Positions 6,695-13,203 of a stretch of 13,547 nt of DNA are shown here, piece after piece. A program made the position numbers and the translations under genes. The stretch spans positions 1 to 13,547 of the forward strand of contig CAYNQC010000032.1 in assembly GCA_964399235.1 (NCBI GenBank), in the 5' to 3' direction. The first letter of the stretch is position 1. Every line of letters begins with the position of its first letter. Source of the stretch: DASPPK01 sp964399235 (GTDB lineage: Archaea > Thermoproteota > Bathyarchaeia > Bathyarchaeales > Bathycorpusculaceae). The notes beneath the pieces were generated by a model. It did no database searches. It was not told where the DNA came from and was given only the letters and a program-made list of their open reading frames with translations.

Positions 6695-6760
6695 CATTAT
6701 GGACTGTTCAACATGAACGATGGTTGAAAAACAGCCAAAAACACCCTGCCCCCCTCCCCC
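6695..6760 (-). repeat. Non-coding repeat element, copy B
   Basis: Minus-strand copy of the element at 1239-1298. The 41-nt core is at 6735-6695, with arms CTGTT(TTT)CAAC and GTTGAACAG and tail TCCATAATG identical to copy A; only the six central loop bases differ. The G-tract (GGGGGAGGGGGG, 6760-6749) precedes it with a 13-nt spacer, against 8 nt in copy A. It faces the sugar-nucleotide operon, about 190 nt upstream of its first codon. The two copies form an inverted pair about 5.4 kb apart. The rest of 6504-7000 holds two promoters and no gene that I can support. Confidence 0.8.
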
Positions 6761-6954
6761 TCGGTTTTTGCCTTTCACAGTATCGTAGATGAGTCTTTGC
6801 TCGACCCTGACCGTAGAGGCGTGCGCAGAAATTTGCATAAGGGCATGTAGTTTTGGACAGCTTTGCGTGGCGCGCGTTAGACTCGGCGCTCGTATCGGAA
6901 GCTCAGAAGTTTGGCGTTTGGAGCTTGACATGCTGGGGGTAAAGCCGAAAATGA

Positions 6955-6962
6955 ATTATTTA
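6955..6962 (+). promoter_or_regulatory. TATA-like box of the SHMT-like gene
   Basis: ATTATTTA at 6955-6962 would give initiation near 6985 and a leader of about 15 nt before ATG 7001. The leader contains GTGATTGAG as a plausible ribosome binding site. Confidence 0.4.
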
Positions 6963-7000
6963 CGCATGATGATAGAATGTACAAGTCTGCGTGATTGAGA

Positions 7001-8182
7001 ATGATTGATCAAATCTTTGAGATTGTTAAGGCTCACGAAAAGTGGCGTGGAAAACAGTGTTTGAACTTGATCCCGTCTGAAAACGTGATGAGCCCCTCTG
7101 CCAGAGCATTGCTTGCCTCGGAGTTTGCCCATCGCTATACTGCTAGAGACCGCTTCTACATGGGCACACGTTTCACAGACGAGATTGAACAATACGGTGA
7201 AAAACTGGCAAAGGACGTTTTCAAAGCCGAAATCGCAGATCTGCGTCCACTTTCAGGACACATAGCTGACCTGATCGTGTTGGCAAACTTGACCCACTCG
7301 GGAGACACGCTCATATGCACTTCACCAGACGACGGTGGATATCCAGGAATGTGGAAGGAAGGCTTAGCTGGTTTCCTCAAGCTCAAAGCGACGGCTTTTC
7401 CCTTTTCAAAAAGAGACTACAGCATTAAGGTTGACGAGGCCCAAAAACTCATAGTCAAAACAAAACCGAAGATGGTGATTTTCGGCGGAAGCTACATCGT
7501 GCTTCCACAACCCGTCAAAGAACTGGCGAAAACCGCGCGCGAAAACGGCGCGGCTGTTGGGTTCGACGGTTCACATGTTCTGGGACTGATTGCGGGAGAA
7601 CAATTTCAAGATCCTCTTAGAGAAGGCGCGCAACTTCTGTTCGGTTCAACTCACAAGAGTTTCTTCGGACCCCAAGGCGGCATAATCGTTGGAAACAGGG
7701 ACCCAGGCGAATGCTTGAAAGAGAAAATCTTTCCTGCCTACGTAGACAACGCCCATTGGAACCGAATTGCAGCGTTGACCTTGGCTCTGGCGGAAATGAA
7801 AAAGTTTGGAAAAGCTTACGCTGCTCAAATCGTTCGAAACTCAAAAACCTTGGCGAAATGCCTGTCCGATTATGGGTTTCCCGTCATTTGCAGACATCTG
7901 GGGTTCACCAAGTCGCATCAAGTGATCATGGATTACGGAGACATGCCAAAAGCCAGAAAAGCGGCCGAAAAATTCCAGCGTGCAAACATAATCACTGACT
8001 GCGCAATCAGAATTGGAACATGCGAAGTCACACGAAAAGGAATGAAAGAGTCCGAGATGCTGAAAATAGCGGAACTGCTCAAGAGAACTGCAATAGATGA
8101 CGAAAAGGCAGAGACTATAAAGAAGGACGTAGCCAGACTCTCAGGTGAGTTCCAGAAAGTTCAGTATTGCTTTGACAAGTAA
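7001..8182 (+). CDS. Serine hydroxymethyltransferase-like PLP enzyme (divergent)
   Basis: This 393-residue fold-type I PLP protein is related to GlyA, which interconverts serine and glycine with a folate or pterin one-carbon carrier. Conserved features are LIPSEN (23-28), the PLP-ring Asp189 and His192 in FDGSHVLGL, the Schiff-base Lys219 in STHKSFFGPQGG, and the substrate-carboxylate Arg in IRIGTCEVTRKG near 335-346. Several SHMT hallmarks are altered. The segment corresponding to YAEGYPGKRYY is shortened to YTARDRFY (46-53), losing the catalytic Glu. QPHSGSxAN reads RPLSGHIAD, and GGHLTHG reads GGYPGMW. It is also shorter than typical SHMT (about 420). Whether it is the organism's GlyA or a related aldolase or transferase is open. 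I chose ATG 7001, which follows GTGATTGAG, over the TTG at 6995. It is separated by 60 bp from taw1. Confidence 0.75.
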   Translation: MIDQIFEIVKAHEKWRGKQCLNLIPSENVMSPSARALLASEFAHRYTARDRFYMGTRFTDEIEQYGEKLAKDVFKAEIADLRPLSGHIADLIVLANLTHSGDTLICTSPDDGGYPGMWKEGLAGFLKLKATAFPFSKRDYSIKVDEAQKLIVKTKPKMVIFGGSYIVLPQPVKELAKTARENGAAVGFDGSHVLGLIAGEQFQDPLREGAQLLFGSTHKSFFGPQGGIIVGNRDPGECLKEKIFPAYVDNAHWNRIAALTLALAEMKKFGKAYAAQIVRNSKTLAKCLSDYGFPVICRHLGFTKSHQVIMDYGDMPKARKAAEKFQRANIITDCAIRIGTCEVTRKGMKESEMLKIAELLKRTAIDDEKAETIKKDVARLSGEFQKVQYCFDK

Positions 8183-8200
8183 GACTCCTTTTATCCCACG

Positions 8201-8208
8201 TTTATGTA
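8201..8208 (+). promoter_or_regulatory. TATA-like box of taw1
   Basis: TTTATGTA at 8201-8208 predicts initiation near 8230, just upstream of a GTGA-containing ribosome binding site and ATG 8243. The T-rich stretch just before it (about 8186-8192) may end the preceding transcript. Confidence 0.35.
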
Positions 8209-8242
8209 GCATTCTCAAGACCTGCTTGAAAAGTGACACGCC

Positions 8243-9205
8243 ATGGGATCGGCGGCTCCGTCTGCGCTTATCGAAGCATTGAAGAAACAGAAATATCACT
8301 TCGTCGGTCGACATTCTGCCGTAAAAAGATGCAGATGGTTCTATGAGACTCTGATCCATGATCGATCATGCTATAAACAGAAATTCTACGGAATCAAGAC
8401 ACACCAATGCATACAAATGACTCCAGCTGCTTTCTATTGCACACAGCAATGCCTTTTCTGCTGGCGCGCTCAAACCGAAGACTTGCATGTCACATGGAAC
8501 GAAATGAACCTCCCAGAATGGGATTCACCGGAGGAAATCGTAGAAAACAGCATCAGAGCACAGCAACGAATTCTGACCGGCTACCTTGACAACCCGAAAA
8601 CAAATCCAAGAAAATATCGCGAAGCTCTCACACCCAAACATGTGGCGATAAGCCTCGCTGGCGAACCCACCTTATACAGAAATCTAGGCGAGCTCGTTCA
8701 GACTTTTCATAGGAAAGGGTTTACGACTTTTCTCGTGTCAAACGGAACCCTCCCGCTGGCTCTCGCAAAATTAGGTGAAGAACCCACCCAACTCTACATT
8801 TCCGTCTGCGCCCCAGATGAAATGACTTACAAACACGTTTGCCGTCCACAAATCCCCAACGCTTGGCAGAAACTGAACGAGACATTAGCCCTTATTCCAA
8901 GCCTCAAATGCCCAACCGTCATGCGCATAACATCGGTCCGCGGACTCAACATGGAGAATGCACAAGGCTACGCCAAACTCGTGGAAAAGGCAAACCCAAC
9001 ATATATCGAAGCAAAGGCCTACATGCACGTCGGCTTCTCCAGACTCCGGTTGAATTACGAAGGCATGCCGAGCCACAGTGAGATACGAGATTTCTCAATG
9101 AAACTTGCAGAGGAAACAGGCTACAACATAATCGACGAATCCACGGATAGTCGTGTCGTACTCCTGAGCCGACTCGAGAAACCGTTGAGATTCGGCGAAG
9201 GCTAA
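8243..9205 (+). CDS. taw1: 4-demethylwyosine synthase (radical SAM, Taw1/TYW1)
   Basis: This 320-residue radical SAM enzyme condenses N1-methylguanosine-37 of tRNA-Phe with pyruvate to make the tricyclic 4-demethylwyosine. The radical SAM cluster motif is C66-x3-C70-x2-C73. The second, TYW1-specific iron-sulphur cluster has Cys30, Cys43 and Cys56 with 13/13 spacing, as in the characterised Methanocaldococcus enzyme. The HSAVK motif (24-28) precedes it and YKQKFYGIKTHQC follows, both typical of the family. The length fits archaeal Taw1, which lacks the flavodoxin domain of eukaryotic TYW1. Wyosine enzymes of this kind occur in archaea and eukaryotes, which supports an archaeal source. ATG 8243 has AGTGA as a possible ribosome binding site. 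No other wyosine gene is in the window. Confidence 0.93.
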   Translation: MGSAAPSALIEALKKQKYHFVGRHSAVKRCRWFYETLIHDRSCYKQKFYGIKTHQCIQMTPAAFYCTQQCLFCWRAQTEDLHVTWNEMNLPEWDSPEEIVENSIRAQQRILTGYLDNPKTNPRKYREALTPKHVAISLAGEPTLYRNLGELVQTFHRKGFTTFLVSNGTLPLALAKLGEEPTQLYISVCAPDEMTYKHVCRPQIPNAWQKLNETLALIPSLKCPTVMRITSVRGLNMENAQGYAKLVEKANPTYIEAKAYMHVGFSRLRLNYEGMPSHSEIRDFSMKLAEETGYNIIDESTDSRVVLLSRLEKPLRFGEG

Positions 9206-9283
9206 GTCGTATTGTAATCAATACACTTCTGTTGGTCGCGAATTATGAACTAGCAAGCTTGTTTGAATTGATTGAGAACAAAA

Positions 9284-9291
9284 TTTAAATA
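9284..9291 (+). promoter_or_regulatory. TATA box upstream of the 78-residue unknown protein
   Basis: TTTAAATA in an A/T-rich stretch. Normal spacing places initiation near 9313, downstream of the ATG at 9303, which argues for the later TTG start at 9348. Confidence 0.5.
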
Positions 9292-9302
9292 TTCATTGCG
9301 TC

Positions 9303-9539
9303 ATGAGTGTTGTCCTTATACCACAGATTGAATCAAGGTGTAAACGATTGGTTAGCAATGGAAGAGGACGACTTTTCAAAAGAAAGGACGGAAAATACCT
9401 GATCTATCTGCCCAAAGACTTGGCTGAAGACAGCATGTTCCCCTTCAAAGACTCGGACTCGGTCTTCGTCAAAGTAATCTTCAAACTGGGAGACGACAGA
9501 CTAGTAGTAGAAAAATGGAAAGAGCCCCCGACAGGATAG
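9303..9539 (+). CDS. Small basic protein of unknown function, possibly AbrB-like
   Basis: This is a 78-residue protein that I do not recognise. It contains GRGRLFKRKDGKYLIYLPKDL followed by alternating hydrophobic strands, loosely like the swapped-hairpin AbrB/SpoVT DNA-binding fold (basic strand, G, then an I-x-L-P-K-D-L turn). That similarity is weak. The coordinates given are the longest reading from ATG 9303. A 63-residue form starting at TTG 9348 is at least as likely, because AAGGTG lies 7 nt before that codon and the TATA box at 9284-9291 predicts transcription starting after ATG 9303. It stands between taw1 and the translin-like gene with its own promoter and a downstream T-tract, so it is probably monocistronic. 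Confidence 0.6.
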   Translation: MSVVLIPQIESRCKRLVSNGRGRLFKRKDGKYLIYLPKDLAEDSMFPFKDSDSVFVKVIFKLGDDRLVVEKWKEPPTG

Positions 9540-9544
9540 AGCTG

Positions 9545-9557
9545 TTTTTCCTTTTTC
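9545..9557 (+). terminator. Oligo-T terminator
   Basis: Two T5 runs separated by CC begin 5 nt after the stop codon at 9537-9539. Archaeal intrinsic termination depends mainly on such T-tracts. Between this and the N run (9558-9698) I see no gene or RNA. Confidence 0.5.
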
Positions 9558-9698
9558 CTAATTGTATCAGCTCCCATTTTTCGGCTGCACGTAGCATCTT
9601 CTAGCATGTCGGACTTGGACGATGCACATTCCCGCGCGATAGCCATTGCTTTAGCTTGAGAGCATGTTAGATATTGACAATAGAAAGCGTTCTTCCAA

Positions 9699-9753
9699 CA
9701 CAAGATGCATCATATCAAGAGACAGAACAATATTATGAAAGACATAATAACGT
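9699..9753 (+). repeat. 55-bp exact duplicate, left of the assembly gap
   Basis: The 55 bases before the N run are identical to the 55 bases immediately after it (9854-9908). A perfect copy touching both edges of the gap is best read as the same sequence at two overlapping contig ends, not as a biological repeat. Confidence 0.9.
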
Positions 9754-9853
9754 NNNNNNNNNNNNNNNNNNNNNNNNNNNNNNNNNNNNNNNNNNNNNNN
9801 NNNNNNNNNNNNNNNNNNNNNNNNNNNNNNNNNNNNNNNNNNNNNNNNNNNNN
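9754..9853. other. 100-N assembly gap
   Basis: Exactly 100 N, a placeholder conventionally used for gaps of unknown length. The identical flanks suggest the true gap is zero and that the contigs overlap by 55 bp. Confidence 0.97.
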
Positions 9854-9908
9854 CACAAGATGCATCATATCAAGAGACAGAACAATATTATGAAAGACAT
9901 AATAACGT
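9854..9908 (+). repeat. 55-bp exact duplicate, right of the assembly gap
   Basis: Second copy of 9699-9753. Merging the two removes 155 positions and joins the reading frame that enters from 9674 to the frame of the translin-like gene without a stop. Confidence 0.9.
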
Positions 9909-9951
9909 ATTTCCACTATCCAGACTGGTGACAGAAGACAGGTGCTGCTTC

Positions 9952-10605
9952 ATGCCCACGTTGAAAAGCATTTTGACAAGAATCAGAAGAGAACTTCAAG
10001 AGAACGAAAAGGTGCGTGAAGAAGCTCAGAAGAACATGAGACTAGCCACCAGTCTCTCTAAACAAGCGATACTTCGGATTCATCAGAAGAGGTTCAAGGA
10101 ATCCGAAAGACTCATTGCAGAAGCAGAGGAGCTTATTTCGAAACTCTGGGAGACTTCCCGTAGGTTTCCTGCCATTGTCTATACAGGCATGTTTAGTGCC
10201 GCACTCCAAGAATATTCTGAGGCGAATATCTTCTTCAAGTTGGTGCAAGAATCCAAATTTCTCAGTCCCGTTCAGATCAAAGTAATATCTGCCGACTACG
10301 TGCTGGGACTGGCAGATGTCATAGGTGAATGTAGACGTTTTGTTCTCGATGAACTGCGTGGAGGAAATCTCAAAAAAGCCGAAGACTGCCTGCACACGAT
10401 GGACGAGATATACGTCCAGCTCATGGCAATGGATGAATCTTACATGCTCGTCAATGGCTTAAGAAGAAAGTGCGACGTGGCACGGAAGATAATTGAAATA
10501 ACTCGTGGCGACATCACGCAGGAAATCCGCAGGAGCGAACTTGAGCAACAGATGAGGCGGCTTGAAGAGCAGATCAAACTCAGAAGGGCGCCTGCGAAGA
10601 ACTGA
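9952..10605 (+). CDS. Translin/TRAX family protein (probable RNase)
   Basis: This 217-residue, mostly helical protein matches the translin family in length and layout. The segment DYVLGLADVIGECRR (115-129) is the family hallmark. In the TRAX subunit of the C3PO ribonuclease the active site uses an E-x-x-E pair on one helix and a D-x-x-x-E pair on another. Here LQEYSEA gives Glu87 and Glu90, and LADVIGE gives Asp122 and Glu126, so the catalytic set looks intact. Archaeal homologues form oligomeric shells that cut single-stranded RNA. The C-terminus (190-211) is strongly charged and probably a coiled helix. I chose ATG 9952 because AGGTG lies 7 nt upstream and the family N-terminus begins here; GTG 9928 would add eight residues. 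The stop is 2 nt before the endonuclease V start, so the genes are probably co-transcribed. Confidence 0.85.
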   Translation: MPTLKSILTRIRRELQENEKVREEAQKNMRLATSLSKQAILRIHQKRFKESERLIAEAEELISKLWETSRRFPAIVYTGMFSAALQEYSEANIFFKLVQESKFLSPVQIKVISADYVLGLADVIGECRRFVLDELRGGNLKKAEDCLHTMDEIYVQLMAMDESYMLVNGLRRKCDVARKIIEITRGDITQEIRRSELEQQMRRLEEQIKLRRAPAKN

Positions 10606-10607
10606 GA

Positions 10608-11300
10608 ATGCCCGACGTGTCCGACACGAGGATGAAACCTGAATTCTCGGTTGAAAAAGCTCACAAGACCCAGATGAAACTTTCAAAGCGTATACTATTT
10701 GAGGACAAGCTCCCGAGAAAGATACGTTTTGTGGGAGGCGTCGATACTGCTTACATCAGAGATGTCTCCATCGGTGCGGCAGCGGTTCTCGATTTCCCTT
10801 CTCTGAAACTCGTAGAATCAAAAGTAGCTACCTGCAAAACGTGTTTTCCATATATTCCCACTTTGCTTTCTTTCAGAGAAGTTCCACCATCGGTGCTGGC
10901 TATTCACAAACTATCCATTCAGCCTGATGTATTCCTCGTTGACGGGCACGGCTATGCCCATCCATATCGCTGTGGGTTTGCAAGCCACCTCGGACTTGTG
11001 ATGAAGAAACCCACGATAGGCGTAGCGAAGGGAAAACTCATCGGGAACCTTGAACACTCGAACGACAATAGCGAAGTTGTTTACATAAGCCACAAAGGAG
11101 ACATCATCGGGGCCATGATGACTCCGAAGCCAGAGAGAAAACCAGTCTACGTCAGCGTGGGAAACATGGTTTCTTTGGAAACCGCCATCAAGATAGTCAA
11201 ACACTGTACAATGCATAATCGTATTCCAGAACCTATCAGAGTAGCTCATCGGGTGGCCGCAGTTGAAAAAAGAAAAATCAATATCTCCACTACTACATAA
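10608..11300 (+). CDS. nfi: Endonuclease V
   Basis: This 230-residue protein has the endonuclease V motifs in order. GGVDTAY (43-49) holds catalytic Asp46. PYIPTLLSFRE (81-91) holds the wedge Tyr82 and Glu91. VDGHGYAHPYRCGFASHLG (111-129) holds Asp112 and His118, and TIGVAKGKL holds the conserved Lys. The enzyme cuts one phosphodiester 3' of deoxyinosine in DNA, and some members also cut at inosine in RNA. The length matches archaeal and bacterial EndoV. ATG 10608 lies 2 nt after the translin stop, and its 3' end overlaps the HD gene by 38 nt, so its expression is likely coupled to both. An in-frame ATG at 10632 is a less likely start. Confidence 0.92.
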   Translation: MPDVSDTRMKPEFSVEKAHKTQMKLSKRILFEDKLPRKIRFVGGVDTAYIRDVSIGAAAVLDFPSLKLVESKVATCKTCFPYIPTLLSFREVPPSVLAIHKLSIQPDVFLVDGHGYAHPYRCGFASHLGLVMKKPTIGVAKGKLIGNLEHSNDNSEVVYISHKGDIIGAMMTPKPERKPVYVSVGNMVSLETAIKIVKHCTMHNRIPEPIRVAHRVAAVEKRKINISTTT

Positions 11301-12030
11301 ACAAGTAGCGAGTGAACCAGAATTGCTGAACAAGAAACTGAAAGAATTCACAAACAAAATACGCAACAAGTCTCTTCGAACCAAAACCATTGACCTCCTA
11401 GAAAACCCTACATTCAAAGTAAACGGGAAGACCTACTCGGGAATACCGCTCAAGACTGCGCCAGCCGGGAAGTCACACCATCACAGCTACCCAGGAGGCT
11501 ACATAGAACATGTCGTTTCATCAACGAATATCGCCTTGGCAATGTGCGAGTCGGTGGAAAAGATCTACCGTGGAAAGGTCAACCGTGACCACGTCATAGC
11601 CGGAATGCTGTTGCACGATATTTTCAAACCCGCAACATACAGCATATACAAAAACGGCGGCTACGGCTCAACACCTCTGGCAGACTACATGGATCACCTT
11701 TCGATTGCAACCGCAGAGCTCGTTCGAAGGGGCTTCCCGATAGAAGTCGTGCACGTCGTTGCAGCCCATCACGGAGAATACGGACCGATCAGACCCAAGA
11801 CAGTCGAAGCCCTCATCTGCCACTTAGCTGACTTTGCAGATTCACGACTAAACGGCGAAGTCCTGAGCGCCGCAGCATATCTTACAAGAAGAGCCACCGG
11901 TCAGGAACTGCGCGCAATGACCTCGAAGGAAGCGTTCGAAATAGTTCATTCGAAGACGCTCGAAGGCTGGGAAGGCGCCACCAAGACCGTGGAAAAACTA
12001 CTCCGTAAAAGGAAGAAACAGAGACCCTAG
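11263..12030 (+). CDS. HD-domain phosphohydrolase related to the YhaM exoribonuclease HD domain
   Basis: This 255-residue protein has a complete HD metal site: SHHHSYPGGYIEH (71-83) with His83, LLHDIFKP with His118-Asp119, His145, AAHHGEYG with His169-His170, and a final Asp in LADFAD near 190-195. The HHxYPGGxxEH opening and the GMLLHDIFK spacing resemble the HD domain of YhaM-type 3'-5' exoribonucleases, but the N-terminal OB-fold is missing, so RNA hydrolysis is only suggested. Nucleotide phosphohydrolase activity is the alternative. The C-terminus is Lys/Arg-rich. The start is TTG 11263, 7 nt after a GGGTGG ribosome binding site inside the endonuclease V gene, giving a 38-nt overlap. It is the third gene of the translin-EndoV-HD cluster. 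Confidence 0.82.
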   Translation: MKKEKSISPLLHKQVASEPELLNKKLKEFTNKIRNKSLRTKTIDLLENPTFKVNGKTYSGIPLKTAPAGKSHHHSYPGGYIEHVVSSTNIALAMCESVEKIYRGKVNRDHVIAGMLLHDIFKPATYSIYKNGGYGSTPLADYMDHLSIATAELVRRGFPIEVVHVVAAHHGEYGPIRPKTVEALICHLADFADSRLNGEVLSAAAYLTRRATGQELRAMTSKEAFEIVHSKTLEGWEGATKTVEKLLRKRKKQRP

Positions 12031-12075
12031 TGTCTGTGCATTTGGGAATCCTCGAGTGAAACATTTGTCCGACAG

Positions 12076-12083
12076 TTTTATTA
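12076..12083 (+). promoter_or_regulatory. TATA box of the dockerin/PrcB gene
   Basis: TTTTATTA at 12076-12083 predicts initiation near 12106. This excludes the ATG at 12096 and favours ATG 12117, which follows GGAGAGGGG. Confidence 0.5.
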
Positions 12084-12116
12084 GAAGTTGCACCAATGCA
12101 TAATATGGAGAGGGGC

Positions 12117-13115
12117 ATGCAGAAACACCGTTCTGCCCTGCTTATTCTGACAATTATGTTTTGCTTCACAGCCATCGCCGCCTCTACTGGGCAATTGCCT
12201 ATAAATGCCAGGTTGGTGAGCTTGGATGATCCTTCACTTAGAATCGAAGGCAACGGTCCAATACTTGTAGGGGTGACCGCTGCTCAAGGAAACCACACAG
12301 GCTATGAACCACAGACTGGTCAAGTCTTCATTCAGATTCCCGAAAGCAACTATAATGGTTTAGACGCCAACCCGCAAGTTCTGACGATCGGTTCCCCACA
12401 TGGAGAATACTTCATCGAAATATATCCGACATTCAGCGGAAACTATACGCTCGAGATCGCAACTCTTGTCTCAGGAAAAGGCAATTCAGATACGCTCTCA
12501 TCGAGTGCAAAATTCAACAAGACCATGAAATACTGCCTGCGCGTGCATTCTGATGGCTCATTCCGCATTTTTGACTTTTCAACCGACCTAAACGATGACC
12601 TCGTCGTAGACATCTATGATGCCCTTATAATTGCACGAGCCTACGGTTCCAACCTCGGTGCGTCATCATGGAAGGAAGAAGCTGACATCAACAATGACGG
12701 TGAAATAGACATATATGACGCGATAATGCTGGCAAGCAACTATGGAAAACGATGGATCGAATTTCAGACAATCGCAGAGGGCACCGCGTCAGAATGGACC
12801 TCTTTCGGTTACTACGTGATTGACAACCAAGAGAACTGGATGAACTTGTGGAACTCAGCACCAGAAGTCAATTTCTCAGAAAGCATAGTCATCGCAGTCT
12901 TCATGGGAGAAAAGGCCACATGCGGATTCAAGATAGAGATCAATTCAATCAAACTTAGGAACAGCACTCTAGTAGTGCAAGTCGAGCAGACCTTCCCTGG
13001 TTCACGCTGCTTTGTTTGCCAGATACTTACTCAACCGTATCACATTATCAAGATGGACAGAACCGAATTGCAGATAGATTTTCAGACGACGTACACAGCG
13101 CACGACTGTACTTGA
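12117..13115 (+). CDS. Secreted protein with dockerin type I and PrcB-like domains
   Basis: This 332-residue protein has an N-terminal signal peptide (basic MQKHR, hydrophobic stretch about 6-22, then AASTG). Residues about 25-150 form a beta-rich region of unknown type. A dockerin-like pair of calcium loops follows, DLNDDLVVDIYDA (157-169) and DINNDGEIDIYDA (190-202), each followed by an A-x-x-YG helix end. The C-terminal third (about 220-320) resembles the PrcB C-terminal domain: a Trp-rich entry, IVIAVFMGEKATCGFKI, and a closing segment PYHIIKMDR. PrcB was first described as a protease-complex subunit. Dockerins usually bind cohesins; no cohesin is seen here. I preferred ATG 12117, since GGAG lies 6 nt upstream and it starts directly at the signal peptide; ATGs at 12096 and 12105 are alternatives. 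It is probably exported, with no C-terminal membrane anchor. Confidence 0.8.
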   Translation: MQKHRSALLILTIMFCFTAIAASTGQLPINARLVSLDDPSLRIEGNGPILVGVTAAQGNHTGYEPQTGQVFIQIPESNYNGLDANPQVLTIGSPHGEYFIEIYPTFSGNYTLEIATLVSGKGNSDTLSSSAKFNKTMKYCLRVHSDGSFRIFDFSTDLNDDLVVDIYDALIIARAYGSNLGASSWKEEADINNDGEIDIYDAIMLASNYGKRWIEFQTIAEGTASEWTSFGYYVIDNQENWMNLWNSAPEVNFSESIVIAVFMGEKATCGFKIEINSIKLRNSTLVVQVEQTFPGSRCFVCQILTQPYHIIKMDRTELQIDFQTTYTAHDCT

Positions 13116-13156
13116 CCTTAATTGTGCAGGCTTCAAACAGAAAGGCTTCGCAAACC

Positions 13157-13163
13157 TTAATAG
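13157..13163 (+). promoter_or_regulatory. Possible TATA box of the MetS-beta-like gene
   Basis: TTAATAG within AACCTTAATAGC. Initiation would be near 13186, directly before the strong AAAAGGTGACT ribosome binding site at 13186-13196. Confidence 0.35.
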
Positions 13164-13203
13164 CAAATCGCGAATGAAAATTGAAAAAAGGTGACTGTCC
13201 AAC

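Noticed and set aside
1239..6760. Composite transposon bounded by the two inverted elements
   Set aside because: No transposase or integrase lies between or near the copies, no target-site duplication is visible, and each copy lies upstream of its gene in a promoter-like position. It is kept only as an alternative in the finding.
9699..9908. Direct repeat around the N run as a mobile-element target duplication or recombination site
   Set aside because: The copies are exact, 55 bp long and touch the gap edges; contig-end overlap is the simpler explanation.
10911..11417. Minus-strand open frame of 168 codons opposite endonuclease V and the HD gene
   Set aside because: Both strands cannot be coding here in a plausible way; the plus-strand genes have full family motifs and the minus frame has none.
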